Of a stretch of 64,000 nt of DNA, positions 1 through 11,215 are shown one piece after another (the stretch's first letter is position 1; each line of letters begins with the position of its first letter). The position numbers and the translations under genes are program-made. The notes below the pieces were generated by a model. The model saw nothing but the letters and a program-made list of their open reading frames with translations, searched no databases and was not told where the DNA came from. This stretch comes from Utricularia gibba (taxonomy: Eukaryota > Streptophyta > Magnoliopsida > Lamiales > Lentibulariaceae): contig CM007989.1 of NCBI GenBank assembly GCA_002189035.1, positions 3,038,001 to 3,102,000 on the forward strand, read 5' to 3'.

Positions 1-947
1 CTGAATAAACAGTTGCTTTGTGATAAGATCAATGCTGCAAATGATGATTCTATCTGCTCCACTGAAACGACTGTCTCTCTTGAAGATCACATTTTGGTAG
101 TTGTGGTTTTTTTTTTTTATCATGTTTAATTTAAGGCCTAGATCATGAGAATCTATATTTTCCCTTCAGAGTGAGGTACCACAAAATGAAAGAACCGCAG
201 TTTTTACACCAGATCTCTCAGCTGAGCCAAAGGATATAATTTGCTACACTGAAAAGATACAGCCGCATGAAAATTCCATTCAGGTACTCCTATTGCTGTA
301 TTGACCCTTCATGTTGTCTCTTCCATTACTGGCGCTGAAAGTGTGTCTCTTTAGGATGAGATCCCGGGGACTGAGGTCGAGTCAATTAGGCTAAAGCTCT
401 CGCACCCATCACTCAATGTGGTCGAAAGCATTGGCGATGAATGCCACCTAGAGAACTTCCAGACATCCATACAGGTTCTTGAAAATAGCCACTGCTGTTG
501 ATCAGGACACTCTGAAACCATGATGCTGTCGTTTCATAAGCAAATCCTCTTTCACTTTTGGTGTTGCTATCGAAAATCGGGTCGTCGAGAATCGCCTGTT
601 TCTCTTTGCAGGATGAGATGCCATTGAGGGATGAAACGGGTCACAGTGTGGAAACCATTGATGATGCATCCGAAGAACGGAAGCAGGTTCTGCTAGAACT
701 AGTAGGGAAATTGCGACAGGATAGGCTACTGAAGGATGATGGCGGTAAGCCAGGACCGGAGGACAAGGATGCAGCAATGAACAAGTATGCGATCATGGCG
801 AATCAGGCGACGAGACGGAGGATGTTGATCGGAGCTGTGTCTGTTGCAACATCTCTGGCGATGTCCAACCTCACGGGATTGTCATTCGTCAAGCTTTGCC
901 TCATCATGCTTCTCACCGGAGTTCTTTCAGAGATCCATGGGAGATGA
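1..947 (+). CDS. 3' end of an unknown protein with hydrophobic C-terminus
   Basis: This is the last part of a gene that begins before the window. Four phase-0 exons are visible at 1-96, 170-283, 355-474 and 612-947, each bounded by GT and AG. The last two exons both start with Asp-Glu and then Ile/Met-Pro, and exons 2 and 3 both end in Ser-Ile-Gln, which suggests exon duplication in a low-complexity acidic region. The final exon ends with a basic Arg-Arg-Arg stretch and about 40 hydrophobic residues that could form one or two membrane segments, with only Ser-Glu-Ile-His-Gly-Arg after them, as in a tail-anchored protein. The stop codon is at 945-947. I do not recognise the family, and no function is claimed. 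The reading frame stays open across all four exons, so it is very likely a real gene. Confidence 0.7.
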
Positions 948-1603
948 TGATGCTGAATAACTAGTAGGTATGGACCGGACCAGTGATCACCTTATGATAG
1001 AACCGAGTGTTTTGACCGGGGCAGGGATTTTCCGGTTCGGTTTGTCTGAAAATTAGGAATAAAACTAATTCAATTATAGAATAAGGAGGGTTTAAATAAT
1101 TTTGGAATTGTTTTTTTTATTGTCATGGATAAGAGTTTATGTAATATTATTAATCAAAGCATCATATAAAAAACGATATTTTGTATTAATATAATTTAAA
1201 TTCAAATGAATTGAATAATTTTTATTTCAATAAACACATATCAAATTGGTCCCAAATTAAATAAAAAGAATTTTTAATCTTCTATAATTAAAACACTTGC
1301 AACCTGAGCACAAAATACAGTAAAGAAATAATTATATGTTTTATGTATTATATGGTCTTTATTTACGAGAATTTATTATTCCTTTTTTTACTGCATTGAT
1401 AATTTAAAATATTGAATTTCTACAGCATGGGACTCCATGCAAAACGGCAGGGAGCCATTTGTCACCGAATCGGCGCAAAGTTTCGATTTTATACTAATCA
1501 ACCGCCATCTTTGATCTTTGCTTTTTCCTCCGCTGCATTGGATTCTCGTGAACGCATTTCAGTGTGCGAGTGTCTTTCAGTTTCCGACAGCAAGTACCTG
1601 AGA
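948..1603. other. AT-rich intergenic DNA and 5' leader of sucrose synthase
   Basis: This stretch is strongly AT-rich from about 1060 to 1410, with no credible ORF. The part just before 1604 is less AT-rich, is open in the same frame as the sucrose synthase start, and is probably its 5' leader. No repeat or RNA gene was recognised. Confidence 0.5.
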
Positions 1604-4600
1604 ATGGCTTCGCCGAAATTGATGAAGATTCCGAGTATGAGAGAAAGGGTAGAAGATACTCTTTCTGCTCATCGCAACGAACTCGTTTCCCTGCTTTCGA
1701 GGTACAACTCTAATGGGGTTTAAGATTTGGGCATCATTTCTCACCGGGTCTTGTGGATCAGCGGTTGTTCCTTTTTTTGAAGATATGTTGCTCAGGGGAA
1801 GAGCATTCTGCAACCCCATCACTTGATTGATGAATTGGATAACGTCGTCGGAGACAGCCCTTCTCCCATGCCGCTATGTGAAGGCCCTTTCAGTGAAGTT
1901 TTGAAGTCAGCACAGGTACGGACTGTTGCAGTAATTTATTCTTTCACAAACTGATCGGGCATCCAATCTCGTTTCTTGTACTGGGCGGCAGGAAGCGATT
2001 GTTTCTCCGCCATTTGTTGCTATGTCTATCAGGCCAAGGCCTGGTGTTTGGGAATATGTCCGTGTCGATGTATCAGAACTGAGTGTGGAGGAACTTTCCA
2101 TCTCTGAATATCTCAGATTCAAAGAAGACCTCTTGAATGGACAGTAAGAGGAGATTCTTGTCTGCTTAAAGTGATTTTGACTCATGGGCTTTGTTTCACT
2201 TGACAATATTTTTCAGTGGTGATGACAAATTCGTTCTTGAACTGGATCTTGAGCCATTCAATGCATCGTTTCCTCGCCCTACTCGTTCCTCGTCCATTGG
2301 CAACGGAGTGCAATTTCTGAACCGTCATCTGTCTTCAGTCATGTTCCGGAATAAGGAGTCTCTTGAGCCATTACTGAACTTCCTCAGAGTGCATAAGTAT
2401 AAAGGCCGTGTAAGTGAAAGCATAACTTGTTTCATTCCTAGTCTCATGTAGCTCATGCTGAATGTCTGATTACTTCTCTGTGCAGCTGTTGATGCTGAAT
2501 GATCGAATTCAACGACTGTCCAGGCTTGAGTCCGCACTGGTTAAGGCTGAGGACTGCATTTCTAAACTCTCACCAAATACACCCTACTCTGAATTCGAAT
2601 ATGCGTACGCTCCTCAGATTTCCCAGTGCCATTGTTTCTTGGGAAGCTTTACCCTCATAAAACTCATTCATTCCAACTGCTTTTGAACATGTAGTTTGCA
2701 GGAATTGGGGTTTGAAAGAGGATGGGGAGACACTGCAGCTCGTGTTCTCGAGACAATGTGCCTCCTATCTGACATCTTGCAGGCTCCTGATCCGTCTACA
2801 CTTGAGACCTTCCTTGGTAGACTTCCTATGCTGTTTAATGTAGTCATTTTGTCCATCCACGGATACTTCAGCCAAGCAAATGTCCTTGGCTTACCGGATA
2901 CTGGTGGTCAGGTATCTGTTTTAGAATTTCAATACTTCAACCCTATAACCGGAAACTGGTATGAAGATAATTGATGCACTCTTGAATTTTGAGGCTTGTG
3001 GTGCGTTTCAGATAGTTTACATATTGGATCAAGTCCGAGCCTTGGAGAGTGAGATGATCCAGAGAATAAGGAAGCAAGGCCTGAATATCACACCCCAAAT
3101 CCTGATTGTATCCTCAACATTCTGCTCTTATAACTTCATCCTCTGCCAATTGTAGGAAGCCAATTTGGTTAATGGGTGAGTTCTGGTTTCGCAGGTAACT
3201 CGACTGATACCGGATGCAGCAGGCACATCCTGCAACCAGCGAATGGAAAGGATAACCGGATGCCAGCATTCATATATTCTGCGTATCCCATTTCGGACAG
3301 AACATGGTGTGCTCCGAAAATGGATTTCAAGATTCGATGTATGGCCTTATCTGGAGAAGTTTACCGAGGTAGAATAGCTTCTCATATCTCGCAACTATTG
3401 ATTCTACCAGTCAGTACAAGCAAATCCTATGCTGTATTCTCTTCCTCAGGATGCTGCCAATGAGATTGCTGCAGAGTTTCAGGGAGCACCGGATCTTATC
3501 ATTGGAAACTACAGTGATGGAAACCTTGTTGCCTCATTGTTAGCTCAACGGATGGGCATCACACAGGTGAGTATCAGTGTATTTCTATTCCGGATGCTTT
3601 CGCTCAAGATCAGCTTAACCATGTGCTTGTTACCAGTGTACTATCGCTCATGCCCTGGAGAAGACAAAGTATCCTGACTCAGACATATACTGGAAGAGAT
3701 ACGAGGATAAGTACCACTTCTCTTGCCAGTTCACTGCTGATCTACTTTCCATGAACCATTCGGATTTTATAATCACCAGCACTTATCAGGAGATTGCAGG
3801 AACGTGGGTACCCCATGCTTTTGCTTCATAGCTTGAAACTGCTGAGTTCGAATTGCTTGCCTTTTTTTTACCAGGAAGAGTTCGGTTGGTCAGTATGAGA
3901 GTCACACGGCTTTCACTCTACCGGGTTTATACCGAGTTGTACACGGTATTGATGTTTTTGATCCCAAGTTCAACATCGTTTCCCTGGAGCAGATTCAACC
4001 ATATACTTCCCATATTCTGATGTTGGGAGGAGACTAACTTCATTGCATGAGCCTCTGGAGAAGCTGATATTTGATCCTGAGCAGAATGATGAGCATGTGT
4101 AAGTCACAATCAGAAAGTATCCTGCTTTCATCTATTAGACTCTACACTAAGACATGTTATTCTCATCTTGAAAGGGGCACACTCGATGATCCATCCAAGC
4201 CGATGATCTTCTCCATGGCGAGGCTGGACCGCATCAAAAACATCACGGGACTGGTGGAGATGTACGGGAAGAACGCCAAGCTAAGGGAATTGGCTAACCT
4301 TGTTGTGGTGGCAGGCTACATTGATGTCAAGAAGTCTAGCGACAGGGAAGAGATATCTGAAATAGAGAAGATGCATGTTCTTATGAGGCAATACAACCTG
4401 AGTGGCCAGTTCAGATGGATCGTAGCACAGATGAATCGAGTGCGCAACGGTGAACTCTACCGCTACATCGCTGACAAAAGAGGGATCTTTGTCCAGGTAA
4501 TCTTTCTTTTTTCAAGTAGCCCGATAAATAGTCTGCAACTCTTTTTTCTGCATTTTCTTGATGATCCCCAGCCAGCATTCTACGAAGCTTTCGGCCTTAC

Positions 4601-5081
4601 CGTAGTCGAGGCGATGACATGTGGCCTGCCGGCATTCGCGACATGCCACGGTGGTCCGCTGGAGATCATCGAGGACGGCATATCTGGCTTCCACATTGAC
4701 CCATACCATCCCGACAAAGCATCCGCTCTCATGGCTGATTTCTTCGTAAAATGCAACCAAGACCCCAGCCACTGGACCAATATCTCTGAAGCGTCAATAC
4801 GAAGAATTCAAGCAAAGTACACATGGAAGATATATTCAGAGAGGCTGATGACTTTAGCCGGTGTGTACAGCTTCTGGAAGTACGTCTCGAAGCTCGAAAG
4901 ACTCGAGACTCGTCGCTATCTTGAAATGTTCTACATTCTCAAGTTCCGTGATCTGGTAACTCCGCCTCTCCCAAATTCCTCTAGAGGCACCACAGCTAGT
5001 GATATATACTCAAGAATGCTCGTTGTTTTGCAGGCCAAGTCTGTCCCGTTGGCCGACGAGAGCTCGACTTATGCCTCTTAG
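1604..5081 (+). CDS. SUS: Sucrose synthase (SUS2/SUS3 clade), with one apparent frameshift
   Basis: Sucrose synthase reversibly converts sucrose and UDP to UDP-glucose and fructose, feeding starch and cell-wall synthesis. About 14 short exons can be joined by GT-AG introns to give a product collinear with the whole family. The N-terminus has the phosphorylatable Ser in KIPSMRE. The middle contains GLPDTGGQ and [14 protein letters not shown]. The glycosyltransferase domain contains FSMARLD and the nucleotide-sugar E-x7-E motif in [11 protein letters not shown]. It ends near KFRDL, followed by a short tail in a separate last exon. The N-terminal and [18 protein letters not shown] wording fits the SUS2/SUS3 clade. 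The start at 1604 matches the family start; the frame is open upstream. In the exon at about 3877-4098 the frame breaks at CCC 3982-3984: one more C would continue the conserved SPGAD and FPYS segment, while the sequence as given reaches a stop. GGPLEII replaces the usual GGPAEII. The frameshift is probably a sequence error. Confidence 0.93.
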
Positions 5082-5332
5082 TTGCCTGTAGACTGAGATG
5101 AGTGACTTTCTTTCCCAATAAAAGAGTAGCATGTTGAACTTTTGCTATTCTGTATGCCATTTTCCCACCGGAAAGTATTACTTACAGCACAGAGATGACG
5201 ATGATGGGCTGGCCCGCAGAGACCCGCTATGGGAGGCCCAGTCAATTAGTCTTCTGTTCTTTAATTTCCTCTTTTGGATAAAGTCATAGCCATTTGCCAA
5301 TTGCAAATCTACCCAACCCGCATAAGGATCCG

Positions 5333-5833
5333 ATGGGGATCTCGTCGCCGTGGATGTCGGCTTTCTCCTTCCTGCTCTTGATGATCGCCGCTGCCATGGC
5401 GGAGTCGAGTAACCTCACCGCGTACGACGTACTGCAATCGTACGACTTCCCGGTCGGCCTCCTCCCCCTAGGCGTCACGAAATACGAGATAGATCCCTCT
5501 ACCGGAAGGTTTTCCGTCTCTTTGAAGAAGTCATGTGATTTCTCTATCCAAGGGTATGAGCTAAAGTATCGGGCAACAATCACCGGCACAATCTCGCGAG
5601 ACAGGATCACGAATCTGGCCGGCATCCAGGTTAAGGTGCTGTTCTTTTGGTTTGACATTATTCGGGTGAGTAAAGATAACGAGGAGATGAATTTCTCGGT
5701 CGGCGTACTCTCGGCCGGTTTTCCGGTGGATAGCTTCGATGAAAGTCCGCAGTGTGGGTGCGGATTTGATTGTGCGAATTTGAGTGGAGGCGATCGGGAT
5801 CCAGATCTTCCGAGTCTCGTCTCCTCTGCCTAA
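5333..5833 (+). CDS. DUF538 family secreted protein
   Basis: This is a single-exon protein of about 166 residues. It starts with a hydrophobic signal-peptide-like segment (FSFLLLMIAAAMA) and continues with DUF538 hallmarks: a TAYDVLQSYDFPVGLLPLGV stretch, a Tyr-Glu-Ile-Asp followed by Ser/Thr-Gly-Arg-Phe, a GYELKYRATITG strand, a LAGIQVKVLFFW strand and a PQCGCGFDC cysteine cluster. DUF538 proteins are plant-only, about 150-180 residues long, and thought to be extracytoplasmic; the SVB gene of Arabidopsis trichomes belongs here. The biochemical activity is unknown. The ATG at 5333 is chosen because it places the signal peptide at the N-terminus. The Arabidopsis relatives lie near SUS3, which agrees with the neighbour here. 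The tail after the cysteine cluster (Asn-Leu-Ser-Gly-Gly-Asp onward) looks unlike the family and may be divergent. Confidence 0.88.
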   Translation: MGISSPWMSAFSFLLLMIAAAMAESSNLTAYDVLQSYDFPVGLLPLGVTKYEIDPSTGRFSVSLKKSCDFSIQGYELKYRATITGTISRDRITNLAGIQVKVLFFWFDIIRVSKDNEEMNFSVGVLSAGFPVDSFDESPQCGCGFDCANLSGGDRDPDLPSLVSSA

Positions 5834-6016
5834 AGCAAGATCAACGCTGTGCCTGCCTTCTTCATCTTGTAATCTTGATTTTAGGAATGATGGCGGAATT
5901 AGGGCATCTGCAACCCCCAAATCCCCCATTGCTGTTGTCTTGAACCTCGATTTCGTATCGTCTTCACGGTTACAGAAAAAGTAGCTCCGTTAGAACAAGT
6001 AGATTATCTGACTTGA

Positions 6017-6062
6017 GGCCCATTTAAATTGGGCCTACAGGACCATACGACCGGCCCATAAA
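6017..6062. promoter_or_regulatory. Site II-like GGCCCA elements upstream of PHR2
   Basis: Three GGCCCA or TGGGCC hexamers lie within 45 bases, two of them arranged as a near-perfect inverted repeat around ATTTAAAT (6017-6035). Such site II motifs are bound by TCP factors in plant promoters of housekeeping genes. They sit about 200-245 bases before the PHR2 start. The regulatory role is inferred. Confidence 0.4.
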
Positions 6063-6261
6063 TGTTTATTGAGCTGACCTGCTTGACAGGTCTAATTTGG
6101 CTTGCAGGCAAACGACGCCGTTTGGGTTTCCACCTAACTTCGATTGTTCCAACAAACCGCGCAAAGGGTAGGGCAGGGCAGCCGATAAAGAATCTGTGGT
6201 TCGTCAGTCATCACCTAACTTGTTCTTCTGCTTCCCTTCCGTGTTTCTCTTCTTCTCTGAA

Positions 6262-7903
6262 ATGGAGCGCGAGAAGATTGAAATCCAGGAAGAATCAGAG
6301 ACGGAGGAAGCAGAGAGGGTGAATCTGATCCCTGCTGCGTCGATATCACTTGCGCTTTCCACTCTTCTTCCTGCCCAGTTCCTCCCACCGAAGCAAATCG
6401 GCGCTTCCCCACCAAACAAGGTCAAAATCCCATCTCAAATTTCAAGTCTTTCCCACTTATCAGCTTCCCAGCCGGCTAAGAGCTCCTCCTTCAAGTCTAC
6501 GACCATTTCTGCCAACCCGTTACACGGCATTCTCACGCTGAACCCGTTGCGCCCGCGAACCCTTCCAATGCCGCCGCTTTCCGCCGCGCCTGTGTCGTAT
6601 GGTTCCGTAACGACCTCCGCGTCAGTGATAATGAGTGCCTGACGTCGGCTAACAATGATGCGATGTCGGTTCTCCCGGTTTACTGCTTCGACCCGCGAGA
6701 TTATGGCAAATCTTCATCCGGTTTCGACAAAACAGGGCCTTACAGAGCAAATTTTTTGATAGAATCTGTAACGGATTTGCGGATGAATTTGCAGGCTCGT
6801 GGGTCGGATCTTGTGGTTAGAATTGGGAAGCCTGAAAATGTGCTGTTGGAAGTGGTGAAGGCTGTGGGAGCAGATGCTGTGTACATGCATAGAGAAGTTT
6901 CACATGATGAAGTGAAGGCGGAGGAAAAGATTGAGGAGATAATGAAGGAAGAGGGTGTCGAGGTTAAGTGCTTCTGGGGAAGTACATTGTATCATCTAGA
7001 TGACTTGCCCTTTGAGTTGGAGGCTATGCCCACAAACTATGGAGGCCTTAAGGAAAAAGTTCAGGGGATACAAGTGAGGAAGACAATTGAAGCATTGGAT
7101 AGAATGAAGAGTTTGCCCAAGAGAGGCGATGTGGAGCCTGGTGAAATCCCCACGTTAGCGGATTTGGGACTTGGATTCTCTTGCCAGGTTCCATAGCGTT
7201 ATCTTTGCTCTATTGCTTTGTGTTTCAAAGTATGCAAATTTTGAATTTGTTGCTGAAAACTCAACTTTGTGTATGTGTGGTACTTCAGTTGGAGTTCATG
7301 CAAAGGTATGCAAACTTGTGATGAATAATATGAGGCTGTTTGTGTTTGGCATTTGGATTATGTAGACCGGAGAAACAGGTGCTCGGCCGTCAGTTGTGGG
7401 CGGAGAGACTGAAGCCCTGAAGAGATTGAATAGCTTCGGTGTCGAAGGACAGACAAAGGCAATGCCGAACAAAGAAAGCAGCACAAGCATATACGGTGCA
7501 AATTTCTCATGCAAAATATCTCCATGGCTTGCAGTTGGATGCCTTTCGCCTCGTTCGTTGTTCCATGAGTTGAAGAAAAAGACTGCCTCCAGGTATCTGC
7601 TACTTCTCTCAAGTTTACCAAATTCAACCATTGCATCTTCTCACACAAGTAGGTGTTATGTTTTCAGGGTATCAGCAAAACAAGGTGGTGGAGGAGGTGG
7701 AGACTGGTTGATGTATGAGCTGCTTTGGAGAGACTTCTTCAGGTCAGCCATCGGCCACACTCATCTAACTCTCCCCTCATATAGCTAGCTACCGTACCAA
7801 ACATTCCTTGAATTCCTGTTTTGGCAGATTCATTACGAGGAAATACAGCTGCAAGAAGCAGTTGAGCTATGAGCCGGTGACACCAGCGGCAGCATGCACC
7901 TGA
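6262..7903 (+). CDS. PHR2: PHR2-type photolyase/cryptochrome-like protein, with one apparent frameshift
   Basis: This is a homologue of Arabidopsis PHR2 (photolyase/blue-light receptor 2), which has an N-terminal photolyase alpha/beta domain and a shortened remainder; its physiological role is not settled and it is predicted to be plastidial. The N-terminus is Ser/Pro-rich with PPNKVKIP and FKSTTISANPL, as in PHR2. Next comes the photolyase core: VVWFRNDLRV, LPVYCFDPRDYGKSSSGFDK, REVSHDEVKAEEKI, WGSTLYHLDDLPF. Three short 3' exons give VGGETEAL, GANFSCKISPWLA and ELLWRDFFRFI, and the end is Ala-Ala-Ala-Cys-Thr. The N-terminal frame and the core frame differ by one base within a single exon. 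One extra C in a CCC run at 6543-6545 or 6552-6554 joins them, so the break is probably a sequence error. Start 6262 is the first ATG fitting the family; an in-frame upstream start is possible. Confidence 0.9.
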
Positions 7904-8256
7904 GACTACACTGAAGAACAAGCACGCCCACTTTTCTCGTTTGGTTGCCGTCGATTTTTCGACCATGTCAAGTTTTTGTATCCTAATAAAACTGAAATTG
8001 CACTCTTCGTCCCCTTGGAGGGTTGATAATTTTTTTTATAACTACAATACAGAGCAAATCTCATGTGTCAATTAACACTGCAATTTCAGGATTTGAATGA
8101 AACATGTCTTCATAAAAGTGATGTTGCAAGGAAATAAGTAACGAAACACAACATTGTCTAGAATCAAAATGCAACATACGGTTTCAATGAGAAGAGGATA
8201 TTCTGGAGCACAAAAAAAGCAGAGTAACAAGAGACGAGGCACCGCGGTGTGGAAGT
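7904..8256. other. Convergent 3' ends of PHR2 and eL22
   Basis: PHR2 (+) and eL22 (-) converge here. An AATAAAA-type polyadenylation signal lies near 7984 for PHR2. No gene, repeat or RNA was recognised in the rest. Confidence 0.5.
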
Positions 8257-9210
<954 letters not shown>

Positions 9211-9283
9211 CTTCACTTTCCGGTAACTGCCGCCGCCTGAGGCCGAACTTGGAGACTCACGAGATGCAATGAAAGAAAGACTA

Positions 9284-9375
9284 AGCTAGGGTTTCGAACT
9301 GCTTTGTGTATCGCGAACAGCCCGCTAGTTTACAATGGGCCTCGAAATGAGAATGGGGGCCCAGTTTCTGCCCAT
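9284..9375 (-). promoter_or_regulatory. eL22 promoter: telo box plus site II motifs
   Basis: On the minus strand AAACCCTA (a telo box) lies at 9287-9294, about 80 bases before the eL22 start codon. TGGGCC lies at 9336-9341, and GGGCCCA and GCCCAT motifs follow to about 9375. Telo box plus site II (TCP-bound) is the classic pair in plant ribosomal-protein promoters; function here is inferred from position. Confidence 0.65.
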
Positions 9376-9957
9376 AAGCATCACTGATGTGCCCATTAGC
9401 CTATGTATGCCTCAGATTGATTCCGTACACAGCTCTGCTCGGCATCAAAGCCCTAGGTTTTCGAATCTCATCAGTGGCGGGATGGTCTCTCCTCTCCATC
9501 ATCTCATGTAGACGGCGGTTACCGGTGAGCGACGGCGACTCGAGCATCTTGCTGCAAAGGTCGTTACATTTGGTGGATATCCATGAGGAATGGTCCGTAA
9601 CATTAGAGCTCCGACGTGTTCTCTGGTTGAACTTGTGGCCAGCCTTCGATGGCGGAATGCATCGATCCGAGCGATCGTATTGGTTCGGGATTTTCTGTGT
9701 CGAGGAGGAATGGCTGCGTATACTTGACTTTCTTAGATTGTCTCGAGTTGGTAGCTGAATCCGAGTTTGGTTTCGCGTTGGATGCCAAAGAATTCAAGAG
9801 ATGGAATGGAATCACAGCTTGCGGTTTCGAACTTCGATCTCATGTAAGAACCGAATCGAATCAAAGGTAATACAAATCTTGAGTCATACGATTCAGAAAG
9901 GCGCATACAAGGACAACACACGGAGATAAGCATAAAGACAAGAGTTGGAAAAGGTGA
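9376..9957. other. Intergenic DNA between eL22 and USP with an unassigned ORF
   Basis: An open frame at 9649-9870 (+) starts Met-Ala-Glu-Cys-Ile-Asp and reaches a possible GTAAGA donor after 9843. Its composition is protein-like, but I recognise no family and see no partner exon. I leave it unannotated as a gene. The end next to 9958 is probably USP 3' UTR. Confidence 0.3.
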
Positions 9958-10688
9958 TCAGTGCTTGTTCTTGGGCATCTTCACGATCATCACGGAGCAG
10001 TGAGCATGATGAGCACAGTAATCGCTTACGCTGCCCAAAACAGTCCTGTGTGGCATCATCAACAAACACCGAGGTTAGCAAGTCGTTTGAAGACGTGTGG
10101 TTCTAGTTGACATTGTGCAGATACCTCTTAAGTGCTCCGTAGCCATGGCTGCCAACAACAAGGATAGAGGCTTGGTGATTCTCTACGGCCTCACAGAGCA
10201 CATATCGAGCATCGCCTTCCATGACCTCAAAGGCAGCATCAGTAACCTGCAAGAGGCCAGAACCCACCTTTATCAAGGTATGATCTTGGAATGGAGAGTT
10301 TACGCAGCAAATATGCGTACCAATTTCGCTTCGCAGATATGTTTAGCCTTCTCCAGCACCTTGGCAGCCATCCTCTTCAGATCCTGCTCCACGACAGGGA
10401 GCAAGTCTGCAGTAGCTGCAAATCACACAGGGACAAGGAATTGAACACATCAGAGCCCCATGGAGGTGCACAACATTGCCCTAAACAAAAAAGGAAAAAC
10501 CAACCGGTGAACAATCCGTGGCCGGAGAGGCCGATAGCGGTGGTTGACGCCGGCTTGGCGTACACTACCACGAGCTTGAATGGGGAATTTCCCAGCGCCG
10601 GGGAGAATAAGTGATCCAGCGTCCACTCCAAAGCGTAGAAACTACGCTCGCTGTCGTCAACGCCCACCACAATCGCCGATTTCTCCAT
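9958..10688 (-). CDS. Universal stress protein (USP domain)
   Basis: This is a small single-domain USP of about 160 residues in four exons (10505-10688, 10321-10406, 10125-10246, 9958-10045). The order is MEKSAIVVGVDDSERSFYAL (strand and Asp of the nucleotide site), HPF-like SPFKLVVVYAKP, VVEQDLKRMAAKVLEKAK, EGDARYVLCEAVE, then the ATP-binding GSHGYGALKR and GSVSDYCAHHA, and VMIVKMPKNKH at the end. The G-x2-G-x9-G-Ser pattern marks an ATP-binding type USP. These proteins respond to drought, hypoxia and redox stress in plants; the exact role is unknown. The ATG at 10688 gives the family-like start; an in-frame ATG at 10706 would add six residues. All four junctions use GT and AG and keep frame. 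Confidence 0.92.
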
Positions 10689-11215
10689 AGATTCCTCTGA
10701 AAACAATCTCTACAACTGAAAATGCAGCGACTCTGCTACCATTATAATGGTGCAAAAAGCCCCAGGGGCTTGTGGAACACGTCACTTGTCATCTAATCTC
10801 TAGCGTGTAAAGGCTCCATGACGAGAACAAAGAACAGATTCCTCCATATATTCCTGACCGTTGAGCGCAAATTATGATTTATTCCCGGGGCGAACTGTAC
10901 ACTCCAGTGACCGATATATCCTTCCTCCCCGCGACGCATTCGCCTATTCAGGACAGGGTCAAAATCGGAATCGAAAGCAAGAGTCGTGGGGAACGGGCGT
11001 ACGATCCGATCCTTCTTTCCAGATCACACCACTATTCATTCACGCTTTCAGCAAAGCTTTCTGCGTGCCCGCCCACTACCGGAATGGTTATCTTCATCAT
11101 TTTGATTTCCTCTTGGAGAAGATAATCATTAGAAATAAAAAGAATTTTAAGTGATAAAAAAACAGTCTCCTTTTACTACCACGACATATTCATACAAAGT
11201 TACCCCCTGGTCTGG
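10689..11215. other. Spacer between USP promoter and GTS1 3' end
   Basis: This holds the USP upstream region and the GTS1 3' UTR. Overlapping open frames at 10861-11154 (+) have no recognisable product and are probably chance. No repeat or RNA gene was seen. Confidence 0.4.

Noticed and set aside
9649-9870. A 73-residue open frame upstream of the USP gene with a possible splice donor
   Set aside because: No family match, no partner exon, and it lies in the eL22/USP spacer; insufficient to call a gene.
10861-11154. Overlapping plus-strand frames between USP and GTS1
   Set aside because: No recognisable motif; two frames are open at once, as expected by chance.
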